Shown here one piece after another: positions 17,130-24,803 of a DNA stretch of 64,000 bases (its first letter is position 1; each line of letters begins with the position of its first letter). The stretch is taken from positions 1 to 64,000 of the forward strand of contig NZ_JBFRFW010000012.1 in assembly GCF_052115025.1 (NCBI RefSeq). The letters run 5' to 3'. Both the position numbers and the translations under genes were made by a program. The notes beneath the pieces were generated by a model. It worked only from the letters and a program-made list of their open reading frames with translations. It searched no databases and was not told the origin of the DNA. This stretch comes from Bradyrhizobium_A sp052115025. GTDB lineage: Bacteria; Pseudomonadota; Alphaproteobacteria; Rhizobiales; Xanthobacteraceae.

Positions 17130-18050
17130 ATGCATCTGTCCCGGATCGACCTCAACCTGTTCCTGGTGTTCGACGCCATCTACAGCGAGGGCGGCGTCAC
17201 CGCCGCGGCGCGGCGGCTCAACCTGACCCAGCCAGCGATCAGCCACGCCCTGGCGCGGCTGCGCGATCAGCTCGGCGATCCGCTGTTCACGCGCCAGGGC
17301 CGCAGCCTCGCGCCGACACCGGCAGCGCGGCGCATGATCGGCCCGGTGCGGCTGGCGATCCAGGGCCTGCGCGGCACCCTCGCCGGCGCCGGCAGCTTCC
17401 AGCCGGCGACCGCGCGGCACAGCTTCACCCTCGGCATGCGCGACCTGCTGGAAACCTGGCTGCTGCCGGAGCTCGCCACACGGCTGCACGCAGCGGCACC
17501 GCAGATCGATCTCGCGGTGGTCAAGGTCAGCCGGCGCGAGCTCGAGATGGAGCTTGCCGCAGGCACCATCGATGCTGCTGTCGACGTGCTGCTGCCGCTG
17601 TCGCGCGCGGTGCAGCGGACGCGGCTCGCCGACGAGCCGCTCCGTGTGCTCGCGCGTCGCGGCCATCCGCGCATCGGCAAGCAGCTGACGCTGAAGCGCT
17701 ACCTCACCGAGGACCATGTCATGGTCTCGGCCCGCCGCCGCGGCCTCGCGCTGGAAGACCTCGAGCTCGCCCGCGACGGCCACCAGCGTAATGTCCGCCT
17801 GCGCTGCCAGCACTACTTCGCCGCGGCACGCGTGGTCGCCGACACCGACCTGCTCTGCACGCTGACGGCTCCCGTGGCGCGCATCCTCGGCGAAGCACTG
17901 CCGCTGCAGGTGCTGCGCTTTCCGCTCACGACGCAGCGCTTCGACCTGTTCCTGTACTGGCACGGCCAGGCCGAGGCCGATCCCGCCAACCGCTGGCTGC
18001 GCCAGACGGTATTGGAGGCCGCCCGGGCGGCGGCCGGTGCCCGCCCCTGA
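17130..18050 (+). CDS. LysR family transcriptional regulator
   Basis: A 306-residue LysR-type regulator. The winged helix-turn-helix at residues 1-65 (DLNLFLVFDAIYSEGGVTAAARRLNLTQPAISHALARLRDQLGDPLF) is of the NodD/PcpR-like subgroup, followed by a periplasmic-binding-like effector domain. The ATG at 17130 gives the canonical N-terminus MHLSRIDLNLF; an upstream in-frame start at 17076 is not needed. It probably regulates the divergent DUF2855 gene. The effector is unknown. Confidence 0.9.
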   Translation: MHLSRIDLNLFLVFDAIYSEGGVTAAARRLNLTQPAISHALARLRDQLGDPLFTRQGRSLAPTPAARRMIGPVRLAIQGLRGTLAGAGSFQPATARHSFTLGMRDLLETWLLPELATRLHAAAPQIDLAVVKVSRRELEMELAAGTIDAAVDVLLPLSRAVQRTRLADEPLRVLARRGHPRIGKQLTLKRYLTEDHVMVSARRRGLALEDLELARDGHQRNVRLRCQHYFAAARVVADTDLLCTLTAPVARILGEALPLQVLRFPLTTQRFDLFLYWHGQAEADPANRWLRQTVLEAARAAAGARP

Positions 18051-18157
18051 TCGCCCACCTCAGGCTCCGGCGGACGTGGTTCGCCTCCTCCACCCATCAC
18101 TTACCGCATCGCAACAGATGGATGCTGCCATGCAGAAACGAGGGTTGATGTGGCATC

Positions 18158-18167
18158 TGGTATACAT
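18158..18167. promoter_or_regulatory. Oxalate-regulon operator O3 (TGGTATACAT)
   Basis: Nine of ten positions fit TGGYATACCA up to the last CA. The upstream TGTGGCATC is identical to that before O2, following TTGATG (18145-18150). It stands 58 bp before the proposed start of a 45-codon ORF. Confidence 0.55.
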
Positions 18168-18224
18168 TAATTCATTCCCATGACGCCGGGCACCCCGGCC
18201 ACACCAACACACGGGAATACCGCG

Positions 18225-18362
18225 ATGTCCAACACCACCTCACTCGGCAGCCTGCCGTCGCAGAGCCTGTTCGGGCGCCTCAAGACCCTGATCGAGACCG
18301 CGCTGGACCGCGTCGCCCTGATCGCCGCGCGCAACGGCGACGTGCCCCCCTTCGGCCTCTGA
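18225..18362 (+). CDS. 45-residue small protein in the oxalate region
   Basis: Short ORF of 45 codons with an amphipathic helix FGRLKTLIETALDRVALIAA and no signal peptide. GGGA lies about 9 nt upstream of the ATG at 18225. A start at 18180 is open too, but would sit only about 13 nt past the operator. It has its own operator-bearing promoter (O3) and its own terminator (18477-18496), which supports a real transcript. I do not recognise a family. It could be a regulatory microprotein or an accessory peptide of the neighbouring OxlT-type transporter; this is inference. Confidence 0.5.
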   Translation: MSNTTSLGSLPSQSLFGRLKTLIETALDRVALIAARNGDVPPFGL

Positions 18363-18476
18363 GGCCACCGATTAGCGTCGACGCCGCAATGGCTTGACGT
18401 TGATCTGCGGGCCGCTTGGCGGCTCATTCTTTCCTCCCGAGACGGCCCTCTCCTCCCTGGGCAGTCTCGCGACCTG

Positions 18477-18503
18477 GGCCCCGGATTTCCGGGGCCTTTT
18501 TCT
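18477..18503 (+). terminator. Rho-independent terminator after the 45-residue ORF
   Basis: GGCCCCGGA (18477-18485) pairs with TCCGGGGCC (18488-18496), followed by five T and CTTGT. It closes the O3 transcript about 115 nt after the ORF stop. Confidence 0.75.
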
Positions 18504-18544
18504 TGTGTCGCCGGCCATCCGCACAGCGGCGGAAATCGCCTCTT

Positions 18545-18573
18545 GCATATTGGTATATGGCATACCAATATGC
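18545..18573. promoter_or_regulatory. Long perfect operator palindrome O4
   Basis: Twelve-bp arms GCATATTGGTAT (18545-18556) and ATACCAATATGC (18562-18573) with a 5-bp centre. It embeds TGGCATACCA (18558-18567), the oxalate-regulon motif, and is the most symmetric copy in the window. A TTGCAT hexamer at 18543 with CAATAT 17 nt later could form a rightward promoter overlapping it. Confidence 0.7.
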
Positions 18574-18668
18574 GGTCGACGCGCGGCCATGCCGTGGGTT
18601 ATTCGGCCCTGATTGTTCTGATTTTCTTCCCTGACTTCAAAAGCCCCGATGTTTCGGGGCTTTTTTTC
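18574..18668 (+). ncRNA. Candidate small RNA in the oxalate regulon
   Basis: An interval of about 95 bp between the O4 palindrome and a strong rho-independent terminator. It contains no start codon with a ribosome site and no plausible ORF. The arrangement (operator/promoter, about 70 nt, hairpin, T7) is that of a trans-acting small RNA gene. It may instead be the leader of a processed transcript or a terminator isolating the downstream oxlT promoter. No sequence family is recognised. Confidence 0.35.
18641..18668 (+). terminator. Strong rho-independent terminator
   Basis: AAGCCCCGA (18641-18649) pairs with TCGGGGCTT (18654-18662), continuing into a run of seven T. It lies about 170 bp upstream of the oxlT start and downstream of O4. 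Confidence 0.85.
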
Positions 18669-18772
18669 TGCACGCGCACACGAAGGCCGGCGGTAACCGG
18701 CACCCGCTGAGGCCCCGGCTGCCGACGCCCCCGCGGACACGATCGGTCAAAACCTGCTTGCAAATTGGAATA

Positions 18773-18782
18773 TAGTATACCA
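18773..18782. promoter_or_regulatory. Oxalate-regulon operator O5 (TAGTATACCA)
   Basis: One mismatch to TGGTATACCA, preceded by TTGGAATA, which may form a second half-site. It lies 58 bp upstream of the oxlT ATG. Confidence 0.6.
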
Positions 18783-18839
18783 GTCTTCGCGCGGCAGCGC
18801 CGGCTTCAAAGCCATAATCAAACGCGCACCGGAGGAAAC

Positions 18840-20156
18840 ATGACTGTCAACCAGCAATCGGCACCTGTGCCCGTTGAAGGCGGCGCTTTCCGCTGGCTTC
18901 AACTTGCGATGGGCATCGTGTGCATGGCGATGATCGCCAACCTGCAATACGGATGGACGCTGTTCGTCGACCCCATCGACGCCAAGTTTCACTGGGGCCG
19001 CGCCGCCATCCAGTTCGCCTTCACGATCTTCGTCGTCACCGAGACCTGGCTGGTGCCGGTGGAAGCCTGGTTCGTCGACCGCTATGGCCCGCGCGTCGTC
19101 ATCATGTTCGGCGCGGTGATGATCACGCTCGCCTGGGTGCTCAACTCCTTCGCGAGCTCGCTGCCGATGCTGTACGTCGCCGCCGTGGTCGCCGGCATCG
19201 GCGCCGGCTCGGTGTACGGCACCTGTGTCGGCAACGCGCTGAAGTGGTTTCCCGACCGCCGCGGCCTCGCCGCGGGCGCGACCGCCGCGGGCTTCGGCGC
19301 CGGCGCGGCGCTCACCGTGGTGCCGATCGCCTCGATGATCGCCAGCAGCGGCTATCAGCAGGCGTTCCTCACCTTCGGCATCGGCCAGGGCCTCATCGTG
19401 TTCGTGATCGCGCTGTTCCTGCGGCCGCCGTCGCAGGCAGTGCCGGTGCGCAAGAAGAAGCTCAACCTGCCGCAGACCAAGGTCGACTTCATGCCGTCGC
19501 AGGTGCTGCGCAAGCCGGTGTTCTGGCTGCTCTATATCGTGTTCGTGATGGTCGCCTCCGGCGGCCTGATGACCGCGGCGCAGATCGCCCCGATCGCCCA
19601 CGACTACAAGATCGCCTCCGTGCCGGTCAGCCTGCTCGGCTTCCAGATGGCGGCGCTGACCTTCGCGATCTCGCTCGACCGCATCTTCGACGGCTTCGGC
19701 CGGCCGTTCTTCGGCTGGGTGTCGGACAACATCGGCCGCGAGAACACCATGTTCATCGCGTTCGGAACGGCAGCGGTGATGCTGCTGACGCTCGCGACCT
19801 ACGGCCAGAACCCGGTGGTGTTCGTGCTGGCGACGGCGGTGTACTTCGCGGTGTTCGGCGAGATCTACAGCCTGTTCCCGGCGACCTGCGGCGACACGTT
19901 CGGATCGAAATTCGCCACCACCAACGCCGGCATGCTCTACACCGCCAAGGGCACGGCATCGCTGCTGGTGCCGCTCGCCAGCGTCGCGGCGGCGACCTGG
20001 GGCTGGCAGTCGGTGTTCGTGATCGCGGTGGCGCTCAACGCCACCGCGGCGCTGCTCGCGGTGTTCGTGATCAAACCGGTGCGCGCCGCCTTCATCAACG
20101 GCCACCAGGATGCCAGCGCCACCGAGAGCGGCGTGCAGAAGGCGAAGATCGCTTAA
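18840..20156 (+). CDS. oxlT: MFS oxalate/formate antiporter (OxlT-type)
   Basis: A 438-residue inner-membrane transporter of the oxalate:formate antiporter family, which imports oxalate in exchange for formate. Twelve membrane helices are visible. After the first helix comes the family-typical NLQYGWTLFVDPI; the loop 2-3 signature is DRYGPR. LDRIFDGFGRPFFGWVSD and the Lys in MLYTAKGTASLL match the two charged intramembrane residues needed for oxalate binding in OxlT (inferred by position). GGAGG lies 6 nt before the ATG, and operator O5 is upstream. Flanking frc/oxc and the shared operator strongly support the oxalate role. Confidence 0.9.
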   Translation: MTVNQQSAPVPVEGGAFRWLQLAMGIVCMAMIANLQYGWTLFVDPIDAKFHWGRAAIQFAFTIFVVTETWLVPVEAWFVDRYGPRVVIMFGAVMITLAWVLNSFASSLPMLYVAAVVAGIGAGSVYGTCVGNALKWFPDRRGLAAGATAAGFGAGAALTVVPIASMIASSGYQQAFLTFGIGQGLIVFVIALFLRPPSQAVPVRKKKLNLPQTKVDFMPSQVLRKPVFWLLYIVFVMVASGGLMTAAQIAPIAHDYKIASVPVSLLGFQMAALTFAISLDRIFDGFGRPFFGWVSDNIGRENTMFIAFGTAAVMLLTLATYGQNPVVFVLATAVYFAVFGEIYSLFPATCGDTFGSKFATTNAGMLYTAKGTASLLVPLASVAAATWGWQSVFVIAVALNATAALLAVFVIKPVRAAFINGHQDASATESGVQKAKIA

Positions 20157-20206
20157 AGACGATCGTCGTCGCGGCGCGATCTCCTGATCCCGCCGCCCCT
20201 TGCGAC

Positions 20207-20237
20207 AGGCGCGCACCGAAAGGTGCGCGCCTTTTTT
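20207..20237 (+). terminator. Rho-independent terminator after oxlT
   Basis: AGGCGCGCACC (20207-20217) and GGTGCGCGCCT (20222-20232) with a GAAA tetraloop, then a run of T to 20237. It ends the oxlT transcript 51 bp past the stop. Confidence 0.9.
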
Positions 20238-20436
20238 GTCGGGGCGAACAGCGCGCTGACGCGTGCGACGGAATGAACCGATCTTCGCGAAGCCGCACGA
20301 CGCGGCCTGCCTTGATCGGGTCATGAGCGGAACGGGACATGCGCCGGCAGCAGAGTCCGATGCGATGCGCAGCTCTTCTCCCGCCGCCGCACCGATCCCC
20401 GCCGCGCGGCTTGACAGCCGCGCCATCTTGCGTTCT

Positions 20437-20446
20437 GGTATACAAA
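20437..20446. promoter_or_regulatory. Oxalate-regulon operator O6 (TGGTATACAA)
   Basis: TGGTATACAA, 21 nt downstream of a TTGACA (20411-20416) and 80 bp before the sucC-type start. Confidence 0.6.
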
Positions 20447-20525
20447 ATACATAATGCCAATTGTCGCTCTGGACGCGCCGCGGGCGCGCGCCGGCGCGGC
20501 CAACAGCGGCGGAGGGAGCGAACGC

Positions 20526-21728
20526 ATGAACATTCACGAGTACCAGGGCAAGGCGATTCTGAAGGAGTTCGGCGCGCCGGTATCGCCGGGCGTCGCGGCC
20601 TTCACCGCCGACGAAGCGATCGCCGCGGCGCGCACGCTGCCCGGCCCGGTCTATGTGGTGAAGTCGCAGATCCATGCCGGCGGCCGCGGCAAGGGCGCGT
20701 TCAAGGAGTTGCCCGCCGGCGCGAAGGGCGGCGTCCGCATCGCGCGCTCGGTGGCCGAGGTCGGCGCGTTCGCAAGCGAGATGCTCCACCACACGCTGGT
20801 GACGGTGCAGACCGGGCCGCAGGGCAAGCAGGTCAACCGTCTCTACATCGAAGACGGCTCGGAGATCGCGAAAGAGTTCTACCTGTCGATGCTGGTCGAC
20901 CGCGCCACCTCGCGCGTCGCTTTCGTGGTCTCGACCGAGGGCGGCATGGACATCGAGGAGGTCGCGCACACGACGCCCGCGAAGATCGTGACCTTCTCGG
21001 TCGATCCCGCGACCGGCGTGATGGCGCATCACGGCCGCAAGGTCGCGACCGCCCTCGGCCTCACCGACGATCTTGCGAAGCAGGCCGAGCGGCTGACGCT
21101 GCAGCTCTATGCCGCCTTCGTCGCCAAGGACATGGCGATGCTCGAGATCAATCCGCTGGTGCTGACGAAACAGGGCGAGCTGCGCTGCCTCGACGCCAAG
21201 GTCAGCTTCGATTCCAATGCGCTCTACCGCCATCCCGACGTGCTGCGGCTGCGTGACCTCTCCGAGGAGGACGACAAGGAGATCGAGGCGTCGAAATACG
21301 ATCTCAATTACATCGCCCTCGATGGCGAGATCGGCTGCATGGTCAACGGCGCTGGCCTTGCCATGGCGACCATGGACATCATCAAGCTCTATGGCGGCAC
21401 GCCGGCGAACTTCCTCGACGTCGGTGGCGGCGCCACCAGGGACAAGGTCGCCGCCGCCTTCAAGATCATCACCGCCGATCCCAACGTGCGCGGCATTCTG
21501 GTCAATATCTTTGGCGGCATCATGCGCTGCGACGTCATCGCCGAGGGCGTGGTCGCCGCGGTGCGTGAGGTCGGACTTAAAGTTCCGCTGGTGGTGCGGC
21601 TCGAAGGCACCAATGTCGAACGCGGCAAGACGATCATCGCCGAGTCCCGTCTCAACGTCGTCTCCGCCGACGATCTCGACGACGCGGCGCAAAAGATCGT
21701 TCGCGCCGTGCGCAAGGAGGCCGCGTAA
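20526..21728 (+). CDS. sucC: Succinate-CoA ligase (ADP-forming) beta subunit, oxalate-locus copy
   Basis: Makes succinyl-CoA (or splits it) together with the alpha subunit. Its 400 residues are full family length. ATP-grasp domain from MNIHEYQGKAILKEFG through VVKSQIHAGGRGKG, with DMAMLEINPL for Mg/ATP and the C-terminal CoA-ligase domain NIFGGIMRCDVIAEG. It is closer to genuine SucC than to malate thiokinase by eye. GGAGGGAG precedes the ATG, and operator O6 is upstream. It is not next to mdh or sucAB genes as the TCA copy usually is, so this is probably a second, oxalate-induced pair that supplies a CoA donor. Confidence 0.88.
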   Translation: MNIHEYQGKAILKEFGAPVSPGVAAFTADEAIAAARTLPGPVYVVKSQIHAGGRGKGAFKELPAGAKGGVRIARSVAEVGAFASEMLHHTLVTVQTGPQGKQVNRLYIEDGSEIAKEFYLSMLVDRATSRVAFVVSTEGGMDIEEVAHTTPAKIVTFSVDPATGVMAHHGRKVATALGLTDDLAKQAERLTLQLYAAFVAKDMAMLEINPLVLTKQGELRCLDAKVSFDSNALYRHPDVLRLRDLSEEDDKEIEASKYDLNYIALDGEIGCMVNGAGLAMATMDIIKLYGGTPANFLDVGGGATRDKVAAAFKIITADPNVRGILVNIFGGIMRCDVIAEGVVAAVREVGLKVPLVVRLEGTNVERGKTIIAESRLNVVSADDLDDAAQKIVRAVRKEAA

Positions 21729-22613
21729 ATGTCGATCCTGATCGATGCCGACACCAAAGTGATCTGCCAGGGCTTCACCGGCAAGAACGGCACCTTCCAC
21801 TCCGAGCAGGCGATGCTCTACGGGACGAAGATGGTCGGCGGCACTTCGCCGGGCAAGGGCGGCTCCACGCATCTCGGCCTGCCGGTGTTCGACACCGTGG
21901 CGCAGGCGCGCGAGGCGACCGGCGCCGACGCCAGCGTGATCTATGTGCCGCCGCCGGGCGCGGCGGATGCGATCTGCGAGGCGATCGACGCGGAGGTGCC
22001 GCTGATCGTGTGTATCACCGAAGGCATTCCGGTGAAGGACATGGTGCGCGTCAAGCGCGCGCTCGACGGCTCGGCCTCGCGCCTCGTCGGGCCGAACTGT
22101 CCGGGCCTGATGACCGCCGGCGAATGCAAGATCGGCATCATGCCCGGCAGCATCTTCAAAAGAGGCAGCGTCGGCGTGGTGTCGCGCTCGGGCACGCTGA
22201 CCTATGAGGCGGTGTTCCAGACCTCGCAGGTCGGCCTCGGGCAGACCTCCGCGGTCGGCATCGGCGGCGATCCGGTGAAGGGCACCGAGTTCATCGACGT
22301 GCTGGAGATGTTCCTCGCCGATCCCCGGACGGAGTCGATCGTGATGATCGGCGAGATCGGCGGCGCGGCGGAAGAGGACGCCGCACAGTTCATCAAGGAC
22401 GAGGCGAAGCGCGGCCGCAGCAAGCCGATGGTCGGCTTCATCGCCGGCCGCACCGCGCCGCCCGGCCGCCGCATGGGCCATGCCGGCGCCATCGTCTCCG
22501 GCGGCAAGGGCGATGCGGAATCCAAGATCGCGGCGATGGAGGACGCAGGCATCCGCGTCTCGCCCTCGCCGGCGCGGCTCGGCGCCACGCTGCTCGAATT
22601 GTTGAAACACTAG
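21729..22613 (+). CDS. sucD: Succinate-CoA ligase (ADP-forming) alpha subunit, oxalate-locus copy
   Basis: A 294-residue partner of the preceding subunit; its ATG follows the sucC stop directly. N-terminal CoA-binding domain (CQGFTGKNGTFHSEQA), the LVGPNCPGLMTAGECKIGIMPG segment, and the active-site phosphohistidine in RRMGHAGAIVSGGKG (about residue 250). The heterodimer forms succinyl-CoA with ATP hydrolysis. Its presence here suggests oxalate activation from succinyl-CoA by a class III CoA-transferase such as the Frc-like protein; related malate or other acid specificity cannot be excluded. Confidence 0.88.
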   Translation: MSILIDADTKVICQGFTGKNGTFHSEQAMLYGTKMVGGTSPGKGGSTHLGLPVFDTVAQAREATGADASVIYVPPPGAADAICEAIDAEVPLIVCITEGIPVKDMVRVKRALDGSASRLVGPNCPGLMTAGECKIGIMPGSIFKRGSVGVVSRSGTLTYEAVFQTSQVGLGQTSAVGIGGDPVKGTEFIDVLEMFLADPRTESIVMIGEIGGAAEEDAAQFIKDEAKRGRSKPMVGFIAGRTAPPGRRMGHAGAIVSGGKGDAESKIAAMEDAGIRVSPSPARLGATLLELLKH

Positions 22614-22732
22614 TGCGACGCTCGCCCCCCACGTCTGCCGCCGCAATGCCCGCGCTCCCCCCGGCGCGGGCATTCGCGTTGCGACGAGGCGTTGAGACGC
22701 GCGTGTGAGAACTCAACGTTGTCTCTCAGCAC

Positions 22733-22867
22733 CTCTCCTCGTCCTGAGGAGCCCGCGCAGCGGGCGTCTCGAAGGACGAGGCCACGTGACGAAGCCACCG
22801 CGTGCACGCGATGCCTCGGCCTCATGGTGCGAGACGCGCGGCGGTGCGGCGCTCCTCACCATGAGGA
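22733..22867. repeat. Interspersed hairpin repeat, family I (two units)
   Basis: The first unit is CTCCTCGTCCTGAGGAG with CTCGAAGGACGAGG; the second is CGGCCTCATGGTGCGAGACG with GCTCCTCACCATGAGG. Base pairs differ from other copies (GTCCT/AGGAC against ATGGT/ACCAT) but pairing is kept. It lies between sucD and operator O7. Confidence 0.85.
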
Positions 22868-22976
22868 AAGGCGCTACGCCATGGCACGCTGCGCTCCCAC
22901 CCAAAACGTCAGCCTTCCTGCCCCTTCCCCTTTTGACAAAATGACAACCCCACGCCGCCTGAACCACGTTGACTTC

Positions 22977-22993
22977 TGGCATAATGTATACCA
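22977..22993. promoter_or_regulatory. Oxalate-regulon operator O7 (TGGCATAATGTATACCA)
   Basis: Two half-sites, TGGCAT and ATACCA, with wider spacing than the other copies, after TTGACT (22969-22974), 64 bp before the CBS-protein start. Confidence 0.6.
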
Positions 22994-23056
22994 ATACTCA
23001 TCCCCGTCGGACTGAACCGGCCGGCTCCATGGCCAGCCCACGCGAGGGAGGTTGAA

Positions 23057-23518
23057 ATGAAAGTCGGTGACATCCTGCGCACCCGGAAGGGCACCCGCAT
23101 CGCGACGGTGCGCATGAACGAGACGGTGGCGACCGCCGCCGAGCTGCTGCGGGCCAACAACGTCGGCGCGCTGGTGGTGAAGGACGTTTGCCGCACCGAA
23201 GGCAATGTTGCGGTCGGCATGTTCTCCGAGCGCGACGTGGCGCGCGCGGTGGCCGAGCACGGCCCGGCGGGCCTGACCATGAAAGTCGCGGCGCTGATCT
23301 CGGTGCAGCAGCTGGTGTCCTGCAGCTCCACCGACACGCTGGAGCATGTCCGCGGCCTGATGCGCGACCATCACATCCGCCACCTGCCGGTGATCGACGA
23401 GCACAGCCTGATCGGCGTCATCAGCATCCGCGATCTCGAGCTGATGGGCGACGCGGCGTTCGTGCCCGCCGCCACCCTGACGCCGGCGGCGGTGGCCGCC
23501 TCCGCGCCGCAGCTGTAA
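23057..23518 (+). CDS. CBS-domain pair protein
   Basis: A 153-residue protein made of two CBS motifs (about residues 8-60 and 75-130; VKDVCRTEGNVAVGMFSERDVARAV and RHLPVIDEHSLIGVISIRDLE). Such stand-alone pairs bind adenylates or other nucleotides and sense energy or redox state. GGGAGG is 4-9 nt before the ATG, and operator O7 is upstream, tying it to the oxalate regulon. It is followed by a GC hairpin and then the PanE-family gene. A role in sensing CoA or AMP during oxalate growth is inference. Confidence 0.85.
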   Translation: MKVGDILRTRKGTRIATVRMNETVATAAELLRANNVGALVVKDVCRTEGNVAVGMFSERDVARAVAEHGPAGLTMKVAALISVQQLVSCSSTDTLEHVRGLMRDHHIRHLPVIDEHSLIGVISIRDLELMGDAAFVPAATLTPAAVAASAPQL

Positions 23519-23538
23519 CGGCGGCGCGGCCGACCTGT

Positions 23539-23563
23539 GAGCCCCGGACCACCTCCGGGGCTC
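23539..23563 (+). terminator. GC hairpin after the CBS gene
   Basis: GAGCCCCGGA (23539-23548) pairs with TCCGGGGCTC (23554-23563), loop CCACC, with no clear T-run. It may attenuate rather than end transcription into the panE-like gene, which has no operator of its own. Confidence 0.5.
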
Positions 23564-23626
23564 AACCAACAGCCGCGGCATGGCTCATTGCAACACCCAC
23601 AGGATTTCGAGGCGTTAGGACACCCC

Positions 23627-24601
23627 ATGAAGATTTGCATCTACGGCGCGGGCGCGATCGGCGGCTATCTCGGCGTCAGGCTCGCGGAAGCCGGCGCCGA
23701 GGTCAGCCTGGTGGCGCGCGGCGCCCATCTCGCCGCCATGCGCGAGAGCGGCCTCAAGCTGCTGACCGGTGACGAGACGCACGTCGTCCATCCGCGCTGT
23801 ACCGACACCGCCGCCGAGCTCGGCGTGCAGGACTATGTCATCATCTGCCTCAAGGCCCATTCGATCACCGGCACGCTGGACGCGATGAAGCCGCTGATCG
23901 GCGACCACACCCGCGTCGTCACCGCGGTGAACGGCATCCCCTACTGGTACTTCTACAAGCACGGCAACGAATTCCAGAACGTCACGCTGGAGAGCATCGA
24001 TCCCGGCGGACGGCAGTGGAAGGAACTGGGGCCGCAGCGCGCGATCGGCTGCATCGTCTATCCCGCGACCGAGCTCGAGGCGCCCGGCGTCATCCGCCAT
24101 GTCTATGGCGACCGCTTCCCGATCGGCGAGCCGTCCGGCGAAATCTCCGCCGATGTCACCAGGCTGTCGGAGATGTTCGCCAGGGCCGGCCTGCAGGCCC
24201 CGGTGCTCGACCGCATCCGTGACGAGATCTGGCTCAAGCTATGGGGCAATGTCTGCTTCAATCCGATCAGCGCGCTGACCCACGCCACCCTCGACGTCAT
24301 CGCCTCCGATCCCGGCACCCGCGCGGTGGCGAAAGCGATGATGCTGGAGGCGCAGGCCATCGCCGAGCGCTTCGGCGTCAAATTCCGCGTCGATGTCGAG
24401 CGCCGCATCGAGGGCGCGCGCAAGGTCGGTGCCCACAAGACCTCGATGCTGCAGGACCTCGAGCGCGGCCGTCCGATGGAGATCGATCCCCTCGTCACCG
24501 TGGTCCAGGAAATGGGCCGGCTGACGCAGATCCCGACACCGGCGATCGACACCGTGCTGGCGCTGACGGCGCAGCGCGCGAAGGTCGCAGGATTGTATTG
24601 A
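23627..24601 (+). CDS. PanE/ketopantoate reductase family protein, probable oxalyl-CoA reductase
   Basis: A 324-residue NADP-dependent reductase: N-terminal Rossmann domain (KICIYGAGAIGGYLGVRLA, GxGxxG), then ICLKAHSITGTLDAM, and the C-terminal ApbA domain with EIWLKLWGNVCFNPISALT and the helix of the catalytic Lys region. In Methylobacterium extorquens the PanE2 homologue reduces oxalyl-CoA to glyoxylate, the assimilatory route for oxalate. Placement here beside oxc, frc and oxlT makes that role more likely than pantothenate synthesis. AGGA precedes the ATG at 23627. It is likely cotranscribed with the CBS gene. Confidence 0.8.
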   Translation: MKICIYGAGAIGGYLGVRLAEAGAEVSLVARGAHLAAMRESGLKLLTGDETHVVHPRCTDTAAELGVQDYVIICLKAHSITGTLDAMKPLIGDHTRVVTAVNGIPYWYFYKHGNEFQNVTLESIDPGGRQWKELGPQRAIGCIVYPATELEAPGVIRHVYGDRFPIGEPSGEISADVTRLSEMFARAGLQAPVLDRIRDEIWLKLWGNVCFNPISALTHATLDVIASDPGTRAVAKAMMLEAQAIAERFGVKFRVDVERRIEGARKVGAHKTSMLQDLERGRPMEIDPLVTVVQEMGRLTQIPTPAIDTVLALTAQRAKVAGLY

Positions 24602-24644
24602 GGCCAGTCCGTGAGGGGTGCAATGCCCCCTCGCCCTCCACCAC

Positions 24645-24772
24645 CGTCATGCGCGGGCAGCGCGATCCGTCTTCGACGGATCGCCATGACTAAGGTCACC
24701 CGCGCATCCAGCTTGCTTCGCAAACGACGGTGCAGAAGAAGCTGGATTGCCGGGTCAAGCCCGGCAACGACG
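24645..24772. repeat. Interspersed hairpin repeat, family II
   Basis: Includes ATCCGTCTTCGACGGAT, CATCCAGCTTG with AAGAAGCTGGAT, and TTGCCGGGTCAAGCCCGGCAA. Same general plan as the copies at 28445 and 48502. It separates the PanE-family gene from the FAH-family gene. Confidence 0.8.
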
Positions 24773-24803
24773 AAATTCAACAGCGCCGCGCGAGGACATC
24801 TCC

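Noticed and set aside
20526..22613. Reading the sucCD-type pair as malate thiokinase (mtkAB) of the serine cycle
   Set aside because: Motifs and lengths look closer to genuine SucC/SucD, and no serine-cycle genes are next to it; specificity stays open.
18747..22673. Open frame of about 1300 codons antisense to oxlT and sucCD
   Set aside because: Composition (Arg, His, Ala, Asp) is that of reverse-complemented high-GC genes, with no motifs; the sense genes are well supported.
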